From Papaver somniferum (Eukaryota; Streptophyta; Magnoliopsida; Ranunculales; Papaveraceae), in NCBI RefSeq assembly GCF_003573695.1, contig NC_039367.1, forward strand, positions 28,172,442 to 28,236,441: 64,000 bases of DNA. Reading direction: 5' to 3'. The position numbers and the translations under genes were made by a program. Numbering within the stretch: the first letter of the stretch is position 1; every line of letters starts with the position of its first letter. Below, one piece after another: positions 11,487-24,238 of this stretch. A model generated the notes under the pieces. It was not told the DNA's origin. It saw only the letters and a program-made list of their open reading frames with translations, and did not search any database.

Positions 11487-13690
11487 GTAAGCTTTTCAAC
11501 AACTGCACCGGTCCTTAAGGTTTCCTAGTCTTTATGACAGAGGTGCTGGTTCTGGATTGTTGATGTATGCTAAGATCGTATCACTTCGAAATCCAAACCA
11601 TTTTACCTTCAGTAGAAAAGAAGTCGATAAGAAAATTAAAAGTAGATATAAAAGCAGCAGAACATGATATTCTAAAGTGAGATTTTTTTTTAATAGTTGG
11701 ATATTTTTATCTGTTTTCAATTTGTTTTATTTTTTATTTTTTTCTAATTAGTCATCATGTCTTTGTTTATATGATTAGAAGGAATTGATGTATGGTGTTA
11801 TGGACATAGAAGCACATTACAAAGGTACTTACGATACTACACTCTACCATTTTTCTGTTGTCTTATGTATGAAACGTTTCATTTTTTTTAATTGACTCCT
11901 CCAACTTTATTCCAGAAACAGAGAGTGCCAACTAAGGTTATCGATTTTCTTCTTGTCCAGAGACTACCCAATTCAGCAAGGTTCGCTTCACTATCTCACT
12001 CTAAAATGTGGCTTGGCATATTTATTTTGTTCTGTTATATGGATGTGAAATGCTATACCCGCCATACCCTTATATAACTAGGTTTAAAGGTAAACATTTA
12101 AGGTAAATTATTTGTATTTATTTCGGCTCTTTTCTTGCCAGAAGATTGGGTTTTGTACTTTTACAATATGAAATCTCTGTTTTAAGTTGGTGCTTGATCT
12201 TTGATGTACCCAATCTATTTGTAATCTAACTTTGAATTTAATCAAAGAGATCGTGTTTATCATAAAAGAAAAGAAAATATATATTTGAGGTAAATTTTCT
12301 GAAGACAATTATTTGTGATTCCAGCAGTGTAAGCATTATATACGCATATAGTGCTGATCTCTATGCTTCCTAGTGAAGCTTTGAGTAAGCTGTCTAAGCC
12401 ATTTTAAGTAGCCTCCCTCACACATATTCTAATACCATGCCTTTCTAAAATCTCTTCCAAGTATATTTCTCATATTATGTTGCTTGTTGTTTACACCTTC
12501 ATCGAGGGTAATATGGAGATATTTTGACAAGCTGGTGTATGTAATTAAAGAAATGTCCGATGAATAAGGTCGAACTGTTCATTTTATCATGCTATCCCTG
12601 GCTCTTGTGGTTGTGGGCAGATATCCTAGTGTTTATAATCAATGATTTTCTTTTAGTCATATCCTAGTCTTATTGACAATGCTCTGTGCGAAAGGTTTCA
12701 GATTTTACATCCATCCTGGATATAATTGTGCAGAGATTCAAAGGAAAAGATAGTTACCAGGGTAAAGCATAACCGAATAGCTAGACTAAATAAATTCTAA
12801 GGCAGAAGCAGAAGGAAAAAAGGTGAGCAAACTTTCAAAAGAAATCAACAGGTAAGGTTATGCTTCATCTTTATCTGTAGCACTATTTTGTAGGAAGAGT
12901 ATCTTGAAAATTTTAGTGACAATGGCTGATATAATAAAAAAAAATTGAAGAGAAGGATGAGGAGAAATGAAAAAAAACATGACATAAATGTTTTTTCTAA
13001 GCAACAAATACTTAACATCTAGGGAAACACAAGTAATTATCCTTAAAAATAATGCGTAGTAGAGTATGTTTTCCTGCATCATGGTAGGATCAGACCTTAC
13101 TTGCCATTCATGTACTTGTGTGGTTGTTGTAGGCTACTTCAAACATTAAACTGGCACTGTTATGACCTAAGAAAAACTTACATAGTTTTTCACTGGACCA
13201 ATACAATATTTTTTTTTCATTTCACATTTCTCAATCCTCTATTACGGTTACAGCTGATTTTCATGGATGCATGTACCTCAGAGCTTTCTTACTCTCGGTG
13301 TCAGTAAATAACAAACCTAGTTCTGACATATTAATTTTTACACCTTTTACACTTACTGACATGTCTGTACAACTTTGGTCTTCCCAATCAGCACAGTTTC
13401 TAACAGTAGAATATTTATAGCATACGTGGTGGCGTGGCCACATAATCAATCAGTAGAACATGATTTCTCTATTTCTAATATAATTTGTGTACACCTTGTG
13501 TGATAAAATCGCTAGTTCCACTTGTGCCAAACTTGCATCTAATGTCCTCTGTGTTGATGTTCCAGATTCGCATTGCTACTTGGACCCCAAGGATCAGGAG
13601 AACAACTTTTTTGCAAACACTTGCTGGGGTGCTTGATAGAAGTTCACAGATTTGAAGTCATTGCAAGAAACATTCTAATTTATTATGTAG

Positions 13691-14161
13691 GCTTCTCCGA
13701 TAAAATTGGAGGAGTTGCAGGAGGAATACAATGCTCTAGAGAAGAAATTGAAGGACGATATTAAAACACTTTAATACAACTACGTCCCAAAATACCAAAA
13801 GCTATATACAGAAAGGCATTCAATCGTCAACGGTGATGCAAATTTTTTAAAAATTCCAAGTTTTTGGCTCGATATTGTACTGGCAAATGCATTTCTAAAT
13901 TCGGAGGTAACATTTATCGTATCTGCTAATACATTATTGTTTAAGATTAAGACATGTTTAATTTATTTGTTCTTTTTATTTTTTGATTCCGATTTCTGAT
14001 AATGACCATTTTGGGCTGGTAAATCTCACTAACATTTCAAATACACAAACAGATAAAGGTTTTCGGCTTCACTTTTGTTTTCGAGAAAAATCCTACTTCA
14101 TCAACGGTGAACTTAAAGTGGAACTCATGGAGAACGGTGATAGAGTGGTAGAGATTGAAGG
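13691..14161 (+). pseudogene. NAP1-like pseudogene, module 1 of copy 1
   Basis: Two exon-like pieces resemble the nucleosome assembly protein (NAP1/SET) fold, which binds histones. The first (13691-13906) has a coiled-coil helix (LEELQEEYNALEKKLKDD) and the NAP-type QKLYTERHSIVNGDA segment, and ends before a donor. The second (13992-14161) has the ISENDHFGLVNLTNI and GFRLHF.F segments, like the NAP core strand pattern. Defects: an in-frame stop at 13772-13774, and the acceptor before exon 2 reads CCG where copy 3 has CAG. It should not give a protein. Confidence 0.7.
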
Positions 14162-14479
14162 GTGAGTTTTGTTATGCTAGTTGGTGGTTTTTTCCTTCTA
14201 TTTGTCGTTAGATTTGTTTGTTTTTTTTCTTCTGTTTATTTACTGGCCAAATTAGGGTACACAAAAAAGTCTAAAATCACTTTTTTTCGGTTGTATCATT
14301 TATTTTTCATTTTTCTAATTTTTTTCTCTATAACTTTTTTTCTTAAAACTTTATTTAACATTTTTTGTTTACCTTTCTGAACACTTTATTTTGAGTCTTT
14401 CAAAACTTTTTTCTCCTAATTTTCAATTTTAATAAAAGAAATTTTAATTAACCATGCGATTATTGAAAAATTCATCAAT

Positions 14480-15010
14480 CATCCTAAATATAAACCATAC
14501 CGACTTTACAAATTTTTTTTAGAAAACTATTCAAAAGTTGTCATAGTCTCTTATTTCAACCATGACGACTTTTGCGATAATCTTTTCTTTTCAATACCAA
14601 AGAAAGATAGTTTTATTGATTACACGGTTATGCCTTCCTTGAGGCATAAAGCTAGCCAGGAGGGAACACTAGATAACCACTCCTTTTGTTTTTTGTGATA
14701 ATCTTCATTGTGTGACAAAAATACCCCGACGACGCTAGAACAATCGTCAGGATCATTATCTTAGGACCCTGCAGTTCTTTCTGCATTAATTTTAATTAGA
14801 ATGGATCAAGTGTTTTTCATCATAGTAGTAATAGACCATGGTTCTAGATTCTAACCATGACGACTTTTTATAATTTTTTCCAAAATCTTATGATTGAAAG
14901 ATTGTGAGGGTTTGGTTTTTCAACCATGACGAATTTTCAACATTCTTCATGGTCAACAACATTACCATGCCGAGACCAGGAAAATCGTCATGTTTGATAT
15001 CTTAGGACCA
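14480..15010. repeat. Dispersed CCATGACGACTTTT-type words
   Basis: An intergenic stretch with repeated words of the form CCATGACGACTTTT (near 14499, 14560, 14850 and 14925) and inverted versions (AATCGTCATG near 14988, ATCGTCAGG near 14743). Diverged versions recur in copy 3 (24900-25330). Copy 2 has lost this part by a deletion. The pattern recalls subterminal repeats of a DNA transposon, but I cannot find clear ends. Confidence 0.35.
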
Positions 15011-15486
15011 TGATGACCAATAGATGAAAAAAACTTACAAAATAAATAATAAACAAAAGTTATAGAAAAACGAAAACGGTTTAATTTAAAAAAAATGATT
15101 CTGCTAAGAAAATAAGATCAATCATGATTAAGTAAGGTTAGTTCCAATTAAGCAAGGAAAGATTTGTTATTACAAAAAATACATGATAAGGGGTTCGGAT
15201 TCTACTTCGGAATCACCAGATTTTGGTTTATTCACTAGCCCCTAATAATTTTTGTATACCTTTATTCGCCCAATATTTTTTATTTATGAATGGTGGACTG
15301 GCAAAATAGCTGGGTATGTTCTAGGCGTATATATGGTACCTGTAGTTGGAAAGAGGAAAATCCATTTTTGTGTAAAACTAATGTTGATTTTGGAGTGTGT
15401 AAGCAGGAGTTTTGACATCATTATGCAGTGATACAATCCAATGGGAACATAAGAAGAATTTGACCAAAGTGCCTCTCCAAAACCAA

Positions 15487-15495
15487 TATATAAAA
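15487..15495 (+). promoter_or_regulatory. Probable TATA box of small unknown gene
   Basis: TATATAAAA lies 36 bases before the ATG at 15523, followed by a pyrimidine-rich CCTCCTCTACAACTC stretch typical of a plant transcription start. In copy 3 the same box is changed to TATATACAA (25805 region). Confidence 0.5.
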
Positions 15496-15522
15496 CCTCC
15501 TCTACAACTCTGAAGCAAAAAA

Positions 15523-15900
15523 ATGTATTACATTGTTAATCCAGAGAAGAAACCCGTAGAGGATGTTTCAAGTAAAGATAGGAAATATGACAAGATCGAG
15601 TATTTGGATATCTTTTTCAGTCTATTTGATGGAATAAATCTTCCCAATGATTATGTGCTCGACCAAGAGTTACTAGAGAAAATGAATCGGCAAATGACTC
15701 AATATTATGACATTCCGTAAGTTAATTTCCATCACTTTTTTTTTCTGTTTTTCAAATCATTTACATGTTTATTTTATTTTTGTAACTTTTTCACTTACTC
15801 ATATGACCAAAACAGAAGAAGGAAGCCAACAAAACTGCCACCGTGTTGGCCATGAAAACCAATGCATTAGAAACCTCTATGGGCTATCTTCCTAGTTATT
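15523..15900 (+). CDS. Small gene of unknown function (copy 1)
   Basis: The ATG at 15523, with a TATA box upstream, opens a frame of 64 codons (MYYIVNPEKKPVEDVSS..., then an acidic/aromatic stretch KIEYLDIFFSLFDGIN) ending at a good donor at 15716/15717. A matching acceptor lies at 15815, but joining there gives only about a dozen more residues before a stop. The conserved-looking downstream words (GCC ATG AAA ACC AAT GCA) are in another frame. Copy 3 keeps the start; copy 2 has lost the whole piece. I do not recognise the family. It could be the N-terminal part of the NAP1-like gene that follows, or a decayed gene. Confidence 0.35.
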
Positions 15901-16871
15901 TATTTGAAACCTTGCAATGGACAAAAATTAGTTTTGAGCTTGATAGGAAAGGCTAATCAGATATACTAGCTTGTTTATATTTGATTTCATTTTCGAATCA
16001 ACAAAATAAAGTAGCCTTTAACTGGTTTTAATGATTTTATGTAAATAAAGACAATCCGTGATGAAATCATTCCACAGTCATGGTTCACTAGTGGAGCTGT
16101 TCGTGGAGAAGCTACGTGTGTTAAATCTCTAAAAATCCTTCAGCTGTGTCGTTTAATAGTTTAGCCAATAACAGAAATTTTGCATATGTTTCAGTTTTTG
16201 TTCTTTGCTTAGGATTCCATTGAAAAATAAGTAGAAAATTTTACTCGGAATCGAACTCTAACATTGCATATAGTTGGCCAAAATCTAGGGGTTTTCTAGT
16301 AGAAAATTAATCAAAGGCCCTATTACTCCAAAAAACCATCTTATAGAAAACCAAGAAAACAAATGTACTTTGATATGTAGTAGTACATTACAGGTTGAGA
16401 AGAGAAATTAATTTAGTTCCGAAGAAAGAAGAAAGGGAAGAAAAAGTAAATAACCCAACTATAATATTGATCATAAATCACTGAATTGATACAAAAAAAA
16501 AAATCTTTATTTTGGTCTAGAATTTATAATTACACCAAAATGAATTGTTTTTAAACATAATCACTCACAAAGAAACCCCATGGATTGGGGTTGATAGATC
16601 TGTAATATAACAGTACAAAACATTTGCTGTAACAAATCCATAGGAAAATGTTTGCTATGGCATAAGTCATATGCGTACCCAATAAACATCTCTACCCTGG
16701 TAACAACTACGGCTCTTGTGTAGAGTCTTGCTATTTTTGGAGTGTAAACTGCATTAAGAACCAGCTATGCGTAAGCACTAAGGCGTACCACATTGAAAAG
16801 AATTTTTTTTTTGTCTGTAAGCTTCCATTGATTACAAGACTATAAAACTGTTACATTTTGTTTATACGAGA

Positions 16872-17255
16872 TACTTTTAAGGGACATTTTGATTTTGGGT
16901 CCCATAAAATGGTATACCTTTGCATTTGGAGCCTAACTTTGTCCAGCTTTGAGTTTGGGTCCCGGTTAAAGATTGACTATTCTCGACCATCCAACAATCA
17001 GTTAAATATGAGATATTTTAACAAAAATAAAACGTTTTCGTTAGTCATTTCACTGTCTTGGATAACTTGGTAGAGTTAGTAAATAAATAAAAAGTAATAT
17101 TTTCGTTAAAATAACCCATATTTAACTGATTGTTGGATGGTCAAGAATAGTCAACCTTTGACTGGGACCCAAACTCAAAGCTGGACAAAGTTAGGCTCCA
17201 AATGCAAAGGTATACCATTTTATGGGACCCAAAGTCAAAATATCCCTACTTTTAA
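16872..17255. mobile_element. Mutator-type MITE with 9-bp TSD
   Basis: The element at 16881-17246 (366 bp) is almost entirely a long inverted repeat. The left arm starts GGGACATTTTGATTTTGGG; the right arm is its near-exact reverse complement ending TCAAAATATCCC. Arms are about 150 bp with a short A/T-rich centre. It is flanked by the 9-bp direct repeat TACTTTTAA (16872-16880 and 17247-17255). Copy 2 of the tandem segment has the uninterrupted site (GAGATAATTTTAATAACC near 21738). A 9-bp duplication is the usual mark of Mutator-like elements. It encodes nothing. Confidence 0.88.
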
Positions 17256-17419
17256 TAACCAATTCATTCTAAAAACATCTCGACTTATGATGTAACTAAA
17301 ATAATTTGCGAACTCTTCAAGTTAGTCTCAACAATTTGTATGTGTGTGTTTGTGACATTATTGTGCTGGTAATATATAGGCTAAATGTATGAAACTGGGA
17401 AAAAAATTCCAGTAGGTAA

Positions 17420-18110
17420 AATTGAAGATTGGAAAGCATCATGAGGACAGTTGTAATGAGTTATATGCAAAGGTACGTATTCTCTTCTAAACAATTTGAT
17501 CTATAAAAGCAACGGGTTATTCTGAAACAATTATTCTTGAATTTTAATGATAGAGGGGTGAATATACTGAACAAGTTACTCCATTTTGGTTGGATGCAAT
17601 GTGTGCCAATGACCTTGCTAAAAATGTAAGTGATACTCTTAGCAACATGGGTTTATTTCCAAAAGTTTGGCTCTAATTTGTTTCTCTATTCAGATCCAAG
17701 AACGTGATTTTCATGTTCTCGAGTATCTCCATGATATCAGATGTGTCAAGACCCCCAATAGTTTCAAATTGGAATTCAAATTCATAAAAAATCCTTACTT
17801 CGTTAATTCTCTTCTTAAAAAAACTCATTATTTGGTGGATATGGCTGAACACGCTTTCAGAAATGTAGAAGGGGCACAAATCAATTGGAGAGAAGGAAAA
17901 GATGTGACCACCAAAATCATTGACAAGGTATAAAAACCAAAAAACAAAAACACTTGGTAGAGAGAACACCAAATAATTTGCCAATAAGAAGGGTACACGA
18001 CTTATGATTTCTTCAATAATAATCCTTGAGTAATTATATTTCAAATTTGGTTACAGGGCTAGGCTGATATGAGCGATATTAACGTCTCTATTAAATTAAC
18101 TGTGAAGTTG
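17420..18110 (+). pseudogene. NAP1-like pseudogene, module 2 of copy 1
   Basis: Exon-like pieces: about 17420-17472 (..CNELYAK), 17554-17625 (RGEYTEQVTPFWLDAMCAND), 17694-17927 (IQERDFHVLEYLHDIRCV, LEFKFIKNPYFVNSLLKKT, INWREGKDVTTK) and a last piece from about 18058. The third piece has the NAP1 pattern of strands (EFxFxxNPYFxN..LxKxYH) and the W-x-x-GK segment near the end of the NAP core. Donors and acceptors of the middle exons look good. The last piece begins GGC TAG, a stop, where copy 2 has GGC TAC. It is probably a pseudogene, though it is the best preserved NAP-like piece here. Confidence 0.65.
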
Positions 18111-19336
18111 CAAGCAAGTACAATGTTTTTTAACCGAAAGAATAAATTTACAGCTAGCTACGACATTTGGCTATGAACCTGCGTTGTAGGCTTAATACTC
18201 TTGAATCCTATTTGCCGGACGTAGATATTTCACCCTTTGGGTTCTTTTTTCCCACTAACCTAAATTTACTTTGTTAATTTGTTTCACAAATATATAGCAC
18301 AATTACAAACAACTTACAATGACTCGTCGTATCTCGTATGACAGCACACCACAGTTAAAAAAAACTTTACAATGACTCGTTGTATCTCGATTAAAGGCAT
18401 GAGATTAGATTTAGTTATATTATATATCACAACTCTAAAAATACCTTGAATCTTCATTTATGTTTAGGGTTTTGTTTTCATTTAACGGCTAAACCGAATT
18501 CAACTGACAGAATTATAAACGGCTATGATCTCTGTTTGGATCGTATTTCGTAAGATTTTCAACAACTGCACCGGTCTTTTCCTATTCTTTACTGCAGAAG
18601 CGCTGGTTCTGGATTGTTGATGTATGCTAAGATCGTATCATTTAGAAATCCCAACCAGTTTATCTTCAGTATAAAACAAGTCGATAAGAAAATTGAAAGT
18701 AGATTTGAAATCAACGGGACATGAAATCCTAAAGTGAGATTATTTTTTTAATAGTTGGATAGTTTTTCTGTTTTCAATTTGTTTTCTTGTTTTTTTTTCT
18801 AATTAGTCATCATGTCTTTGCTTATTTGACTAGAAGTAATTGACATCTGGTTTTATGTATATGGAAGCACATTACAAAGGTACTTATGATACTACACTCT
18901 ACAATTTTTCCGTTGTCTTATGTATGGAACGTATCATTTTTTTAATCGACTCCTCCAATTTTATTCCAGAAACAGAGAGTGTCAACTAAGGTTATCGATT
19001 TTCTTCTTGTCCCGGAGACTACCCAATTCAACAAGGTTTGCTTCACTATCTCACTCTAAAATGTGGCTTTAATTTATTCTGTTATATGGTTGTGAAATGC
19101 TATACTCACCGGACCTTTATGTAACTAGATTTAAAGGTAATTATTTGAGGTAAGTTATTTGTATTTAGTCGTTCTCCTCTATTCCGAATTCCAGAAGATT
19201 GGGTTTTGTACTTTCACTTTACAATATGAAATCTCTGTTTTAGGTTGGTGCTTGATCTTTGATGTACCCAATCTCTTTGTAATCTAACTTTGAATTTAAT
19301 CAAAGAGATCCTGTTTATCAAAAAGAAAATATATAT

Positions 19337-19560
19337 TCCCTCCGTCCCACTATTAAGTGATCTATTTAATTTTATAGTTTGTCCCACTAATAAGTGACAT
19401 ATACCACTAAACAAGGAGATATTTCTAAAATTATCCTTTTAATTAATTATAAAAAATATATGAAATATGCATAATTTGATAGGCATATTTATATTCGTTA
19501 GTAGGTGTTTTAAAATGCTTTTCAACGGTGTGAAGTTTGCGAATATCCGTGGAGTAAACT
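19337..19560. mobile_element. Stowaway/mariner-like MITE fragment
   Basis: It starts TCCCTCCGTCCCACTATTAAG, with a second GTCCCACTAATAAG word 46 bases on. This is the well-known terminal sequence of plant Tc1/mariner-type MITEs. The opposite end is not found; homology to copy 1 resumes at about 19561. It therefore looks like one end of an element, joined to a deletion. Confidence 0.6.
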
Positions 19561-20274
19561 GATGAGGAGGATGAGGAGAAATGAGAAAAAAAATATGACA
19601 GAAATGTTTTGTTCCAAGCAACAAAGACTTAACATCTAAGGGAAACAAAAGTAATTATCCTTAAAAATAATGCGTAGTATATTTTGTTTTCTTACATCCT
19701 GATAGGATCAGACCTTACTTGTCATTCATGTACTTGTGCATGGTTGTTGTAGGCTGCTTCGAACACTAAACTGGCGTTGTTATGACCTAAGAAAACCTTA
19801 CATAGGTTCTCACTGGACAAATACTATGTTTTTGCATTTCACAATTCTCTGTTACGGCTACAGCTGATTGTCATGGATGCATGTACCTCATCGCTTTCTT
19901 ACTCTCGACGTCAGTAAATACCAAACCTAGTTTCGACATATTAATTTGTACACCTTTTAAACTTACTGACATGTCTGTACAACTTTGGTCTTCCCAATCA
20001 GCACAATTTTTACAGTAGAATACTTGTGGCATACGTGGTGACGTGGCCACATAATCAATCAGTAGAACATGGTTTCTCTATTTTTAATACAATTTGTGTA
20101 CACCTTGTGTGATAAAATTGCTAGTTCCACTTGTGCAAAACTTGCATCTATTGTCCTCAGTGCTGATGTTCCACATTCACATTGTTACTTGGACCCCCAG
20201 GAGCACTTGTTGGGGTTCTTGATAGAAATTCACAAATTTGAAGGTATTGCAAGAAACATCCTGATTTATCATGG

Positions 20275-20722
20275 AGGCTTCTCTGGTAAAATTGGAGGAG
20301 TTTTAGGAGGAATACAATGCTCTAGAGAAGAAATTGAAGGATGATATTAAAACACTTGAAGATAACTACGTCCCAGAATATTAAAAACTTTATACAGAAA
20401 GGCATTCAATTGTCAACGGTGATGCAGATTTTCCAAAAATTCCAAGTTTTTGGCTCGATGCTATACTGGCAAGTGCATTTCTAAATTCTGAGGTGACATT
20501 TATTGTATCGGCTAATACATTATTGTTTAGGATTAAGACGAGTTTAGTTTTTTTCTTTTCTTTTTATTCAGATTTCTGAAAATGACCATTATGGGCTGGT
20601 AAATCTCACTAACATTCCAAGTACACAAACATATTTTTTTTCGAGAAAACTGCTGCTTCATCAACAACGAACTTAAAGTGGAAATCATAGAGAACAGTGA
20701 TGGAATAATAGGGATTCAAGGG
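20275..20722 (+). pseudogene. NAP1-like pseudogene, module 1 of copy 2
   Basis: Same two exon pieces as in copy 1. In the frame LVKLEEF..EEYNALEKK there is a stop at 20304-20306, and a second one (GAATAT TAA) near 20380. Where copy 1 has a TAG acceptor before the first piece, this copy reads GGAG. The second piece (about 20572-20722) has lost the GFxLHF strand region by a deletion before TTTTTTTCGAGAAAAC. Clearly dead. Confidence 0.7.
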
Positions 20723-21904
20723 TAAGTTTTTGTTATGCTAGTTGGTAGTTTTTTCCTTTTCTTTGTCATTAGATTTGTATTCTTTTTTTTATTTACTAGC
20801 CAAATTAGGGTACAAAAAAGTCTAAACCCTCTTTTTTTGGTTGTATCATTTAACATATTTTTTTGTTTTTTTCTGACTGATTTTCTAATTATTCTTTCTT
20901 AAAACTTTATTTAATATTTTTTTTTACCTTTTTGAACACTTTATTTTGAGTATTTCAGAAAGCTTATTTATCTTTTTTTTCCTAATTTTTCAGTTTTTAT
21001 AAACGAAATTTTAATTAACCATGTGATTGTTGAAAAGTTTGTCATCATCCTAAATATAAACAACGCCGACTTTACAATTTTCTTCTAGAAAACTATTCAA
21101 AAGTTGTCTTAGTCTTTTATTTCAACCATGGCGACTTTTATCCATCTGTGTGTGTGTTTGTGAAAAAGAATCAAATGCCCTATTACTCCAAAAAATCATC
21201 TTTTAAGAAACCAAAGAAACACATATATTTTGAATTGTTGTAGTACATTACATGCTGAGAAGAAAGAATAATGCAGTCCCGAGAAAAAAAGAAAAAAACA
21301 AAGGGGAGAAAAACAAATAACCCAGTTATAATATATAATTGACCATAAATCACTGAATTAATAAAAAAAGAAAAAAAATTTATTTTGGTATAGAATTTCT
21401 AAACTACAAAAAAATGAATTGTTTGTAAACATAATCATTCAAAGAGATACCCCGTGGATTGGGGTTGATAGATCTGTAATATAACAGTACAACACATTTG
21501 TTGTAACAAATCCACAGGAAAATGTTTGTTATGGCATAACTCGTATGCCTGGCCAATGAATATCTCTACCATAGTAACAATTACGGCTCTTGTGTAGAGT
21601 CTTGCTATTTTGGAGTGTAAACGGCATTGAAAACCAGTTATACGTAAGCACAGGCGTACCGCATTGAAAATCATTTTTCTGTCTGTAAGCTTTCATTGTT
21701 TGCAAGAGTAGAAAACCGTTCCATTTTGTTTATATGAGATAATTTTAATAACCATTCCATTCTAAAAGCATCTCGACAATGATGTAACTAAAATAATTTG
21801 CGAACTCTTCAAGTTAGTCTCAGCAATATGTATGTGTGTGTTTGTGACATTATTGTGCTGGTAATATGTAGGATAAACATATGAAAATGGAAAAATAATT
21901 CCAT

Positions 21905-22745
21905 TAAATTGAAGCTTGAAAAGGATCATGAGGAAAGTTGTAATGAGTTATATGCAAAGGTACATATTCTCTTCTAAACACTTTGAACTATAAAAGCAAC
22001 TGGTTATTCTGAAACAATTATTTTTGAATTTTAATGACAAATTGGTGAATATACTGAACAAGTTACTCCATTTTGGTTGGATACAATGTGGGCCAACGAT
22101 GACCTTGCTGAAAATGTAAGTGATACTCTTAGCAGCATGGGTTTATTTCCAAAGTTTGGCTCTAATTTGTTTCTTTATTCAAATCCAAGAACGTGATTTT
22201 CCTGTTTTCGAGTATCTCTACGATATCAGATGTGTCAATACCCCCAAGAGTTTCACATTGGAATTCAAATTCGCAAAAAATCCTTACTTCGTTAATTCTC
22301 TTCTTACAAAAAACCCATTATTTGGTGGATGGGGCTGAACACGCTTTTCAGAGATGTAGAAGGGACACAAATCAATTGGAGAGAAGGCAAAGCTGTGACC
22401 ACCAAAATCGTTGAAAAGGTCAAAAAAAAAAGTCGAAGATTAGGAAAATTGTCTGGTGTCGGAGTTTTCTTATCCTTTTTATTCTACCCTTTTATTACCA
22501 AAAAACAAATATTGACAGCGGAAATCAAACAACAATACATAGTAACAAAACCAAACTGGAGAATAAAAAAGAAAAACGAAAACACTTGGTAGAGAGAACA
22601 CCAAATAATTTGCCAATAAGAAAGGTACACGACTCGTACTTTTATCAATAATAATCCTTGAGTAATTAGATTTCAAATTTAGGTGACAGGGCTACGCTGA
22701 TGTGAGAGATATTAATGTATTCATTAAACAAATTGTGAAGTTGCA
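21905..22745 (+). pseudogene. NAP1-like pseudogene, module 2 of copy 2
   Basis: Corresponds to 17420-18110. The helix piece (LKLEKDHEESCNELYAK), the GEYTEQVTPFWLD piece and the IQERDFPVFEYLYDIRCV piece are all present. The acceptor before the last of these is changed from CAG to CAA, and an extra T in CACGCTTTTCAG shifts the frame after AEHA. The last piece (GYADVRDINVFIKQIVKLQ) is open from about 22688, unlike copy 1. Confidence 0.68.
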
Positions 22746-24238
22746 AGCAAGTAACATGTGCTTTGACCGAAAGAATAAATTTACAGCTAGCTACGATATA
22801 TGGCTCTGGACCTGCGTTGTAGACTTAATGCTCTTGAATCCTATTCGTCGGACGTAGATATTTCACCCTTTGGATTATTTTTTTCCCACCAACCAAAATT
22901 TACTTTGTTAATTTTTTTCAAAAATATATAGTAAAATTACAAACAACTTACAATGACTCGTCGTATCTCGTATGACAGCACATCATACTTAAAAACAACT
23001 TTACAATGACTCATTGTATCTCGATTAAAGGCATGAGATTAGATTTAATTATACGATTTACCACAACTCTAAAAATATCTTGAATCTTCCTTTCTGTTTA
23101 GGGTTTTTCTTTCATCTAACGGCTAAACCGGATTCAAATGGAAAAAATTATAAACGGTTATGATTTATGGTTGGATCGTATTTCGTAAGATTTTCAACAA
23201 CTGCACCGGTCTTCAAGCTTTCCTGGTCTTTATTGCAGAAGCGCTGGTTCTGGATTATTGATGTATGCTAAGATCGTATCACTTAGAAATTCCAACCAGT
23301 TTATATTCAATATAAAGGAAGTTGATAAGAAAATTGAAAGTAGATTTGAAAGCAGTAGAATATGAAATCCTAAAGTGAGATTATTTTTTAATAGTTGGAT
23401 AGTTTATTTGTTTTCAATTTTTTAAATTTTTTTTTTCTTTTTTCTAATTAGTCATCATGTCTTTGCTTATTTGATTAGAAGGAATTGACATCTGGTGTTA
23501 TGGAAATAGAAGCACATTACAAAGATACTTATGATACTACGTAAACTTTAACATTTTTCCGCTGTCTTATGTATGGAACATATAAAAAAATAAGTTTAAT
23601 CGACTCCTCCAACTTTATTCCACAAACAGAGAGTGCCAATTAAGGTTATCGATTTTCTTCTTGTCCCGGAGACTACCCAATTCAGCAAGGTTTGCTTCAC
23701 TATCTCACTCTAAAATGTGGTTTCGCATATTTAATTTCTTTTGTTATATGGCTATGAAATGCTATACCCGTCGGACTTTTATATAACTAGATTTAAAGTT
23801 AAATATTTGACGCAAATTATTTTTATTTAGTCGTTCTCCTCTATTCCGTCTCTTTTCTTGCCAGAAGATTGGGTTTTGTACTTTTACAATATAAAATCTC
23901 AATTTTAAGTTGGTGCTTGATCTTTGATGTACCCAATCTCTTTGCAATCTAACTTTGAATTTAATCAAAGAGATCCTGTTTAAATATATATATATATATA
24001 TTTGAAGTAAATTTTCAGAAGACAACTATTTGTAATTCCTGCAATGTAAGCATTATGTACGCATCTAGTGCTGATCTCTGTGCTTCCTAGTAAAGATTTG
24101 AGTAAGCTGTCTAAGCCATTTTAAGCAGCCTCCCTCACACATCTTCTAATACCATGTCTTTCTAAAATCTCTTTCAAGTATATTTCTCATATTATATTGC
24201 TTGTTTTTGGTACATATTTTAAGCAGCCTCCCTCACAC

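Larger units (their letters stand above)
11070..18130 (+). repeat. NAP1-like tandem segment, copy 1
   Basis: First and longest of three direct copies of one segment. All copies begin with an AAGAATAAATTTACAGCTAGC sequence (11080, 18143 and 22772 region) and run to a GTTGCAAGCAAGTA sequence. In order, copy 1 holds a short first-exon-like piece at 11422, unidentified exon-like pieces to 12000, NAP1-like module 1 (13691-14161), a small unknown gene (15523-15900), a MITE (16881-17246) and NAP1-like module 2 (17420-18110). It is the most complete copy. Confidence 0.85.
18131..22758 (+). repeat. NAP1-like tandem segment, copy 2
   Basis: Second direct copy, shortened by deletions. The part matching 12290-12945 of copy 1 is replaced by a Stowaway-like scrap. 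The part matching about 14575-16290 of copy 1 (unknown small gene and its promoter) is missing, with the join near 21140-21175. The MITE of copy 1 is absent. Both NAP1-like modules remain but are broken. Confidence 0.85.

Noticed and set aside
13573..13690. Frame MLLGPQGSGEQLFCKH.. and its match near 20150
   Set aside because: It overlaps the NAP exon in another frame, and the similarity is explained by the tandem duplication; no domain.
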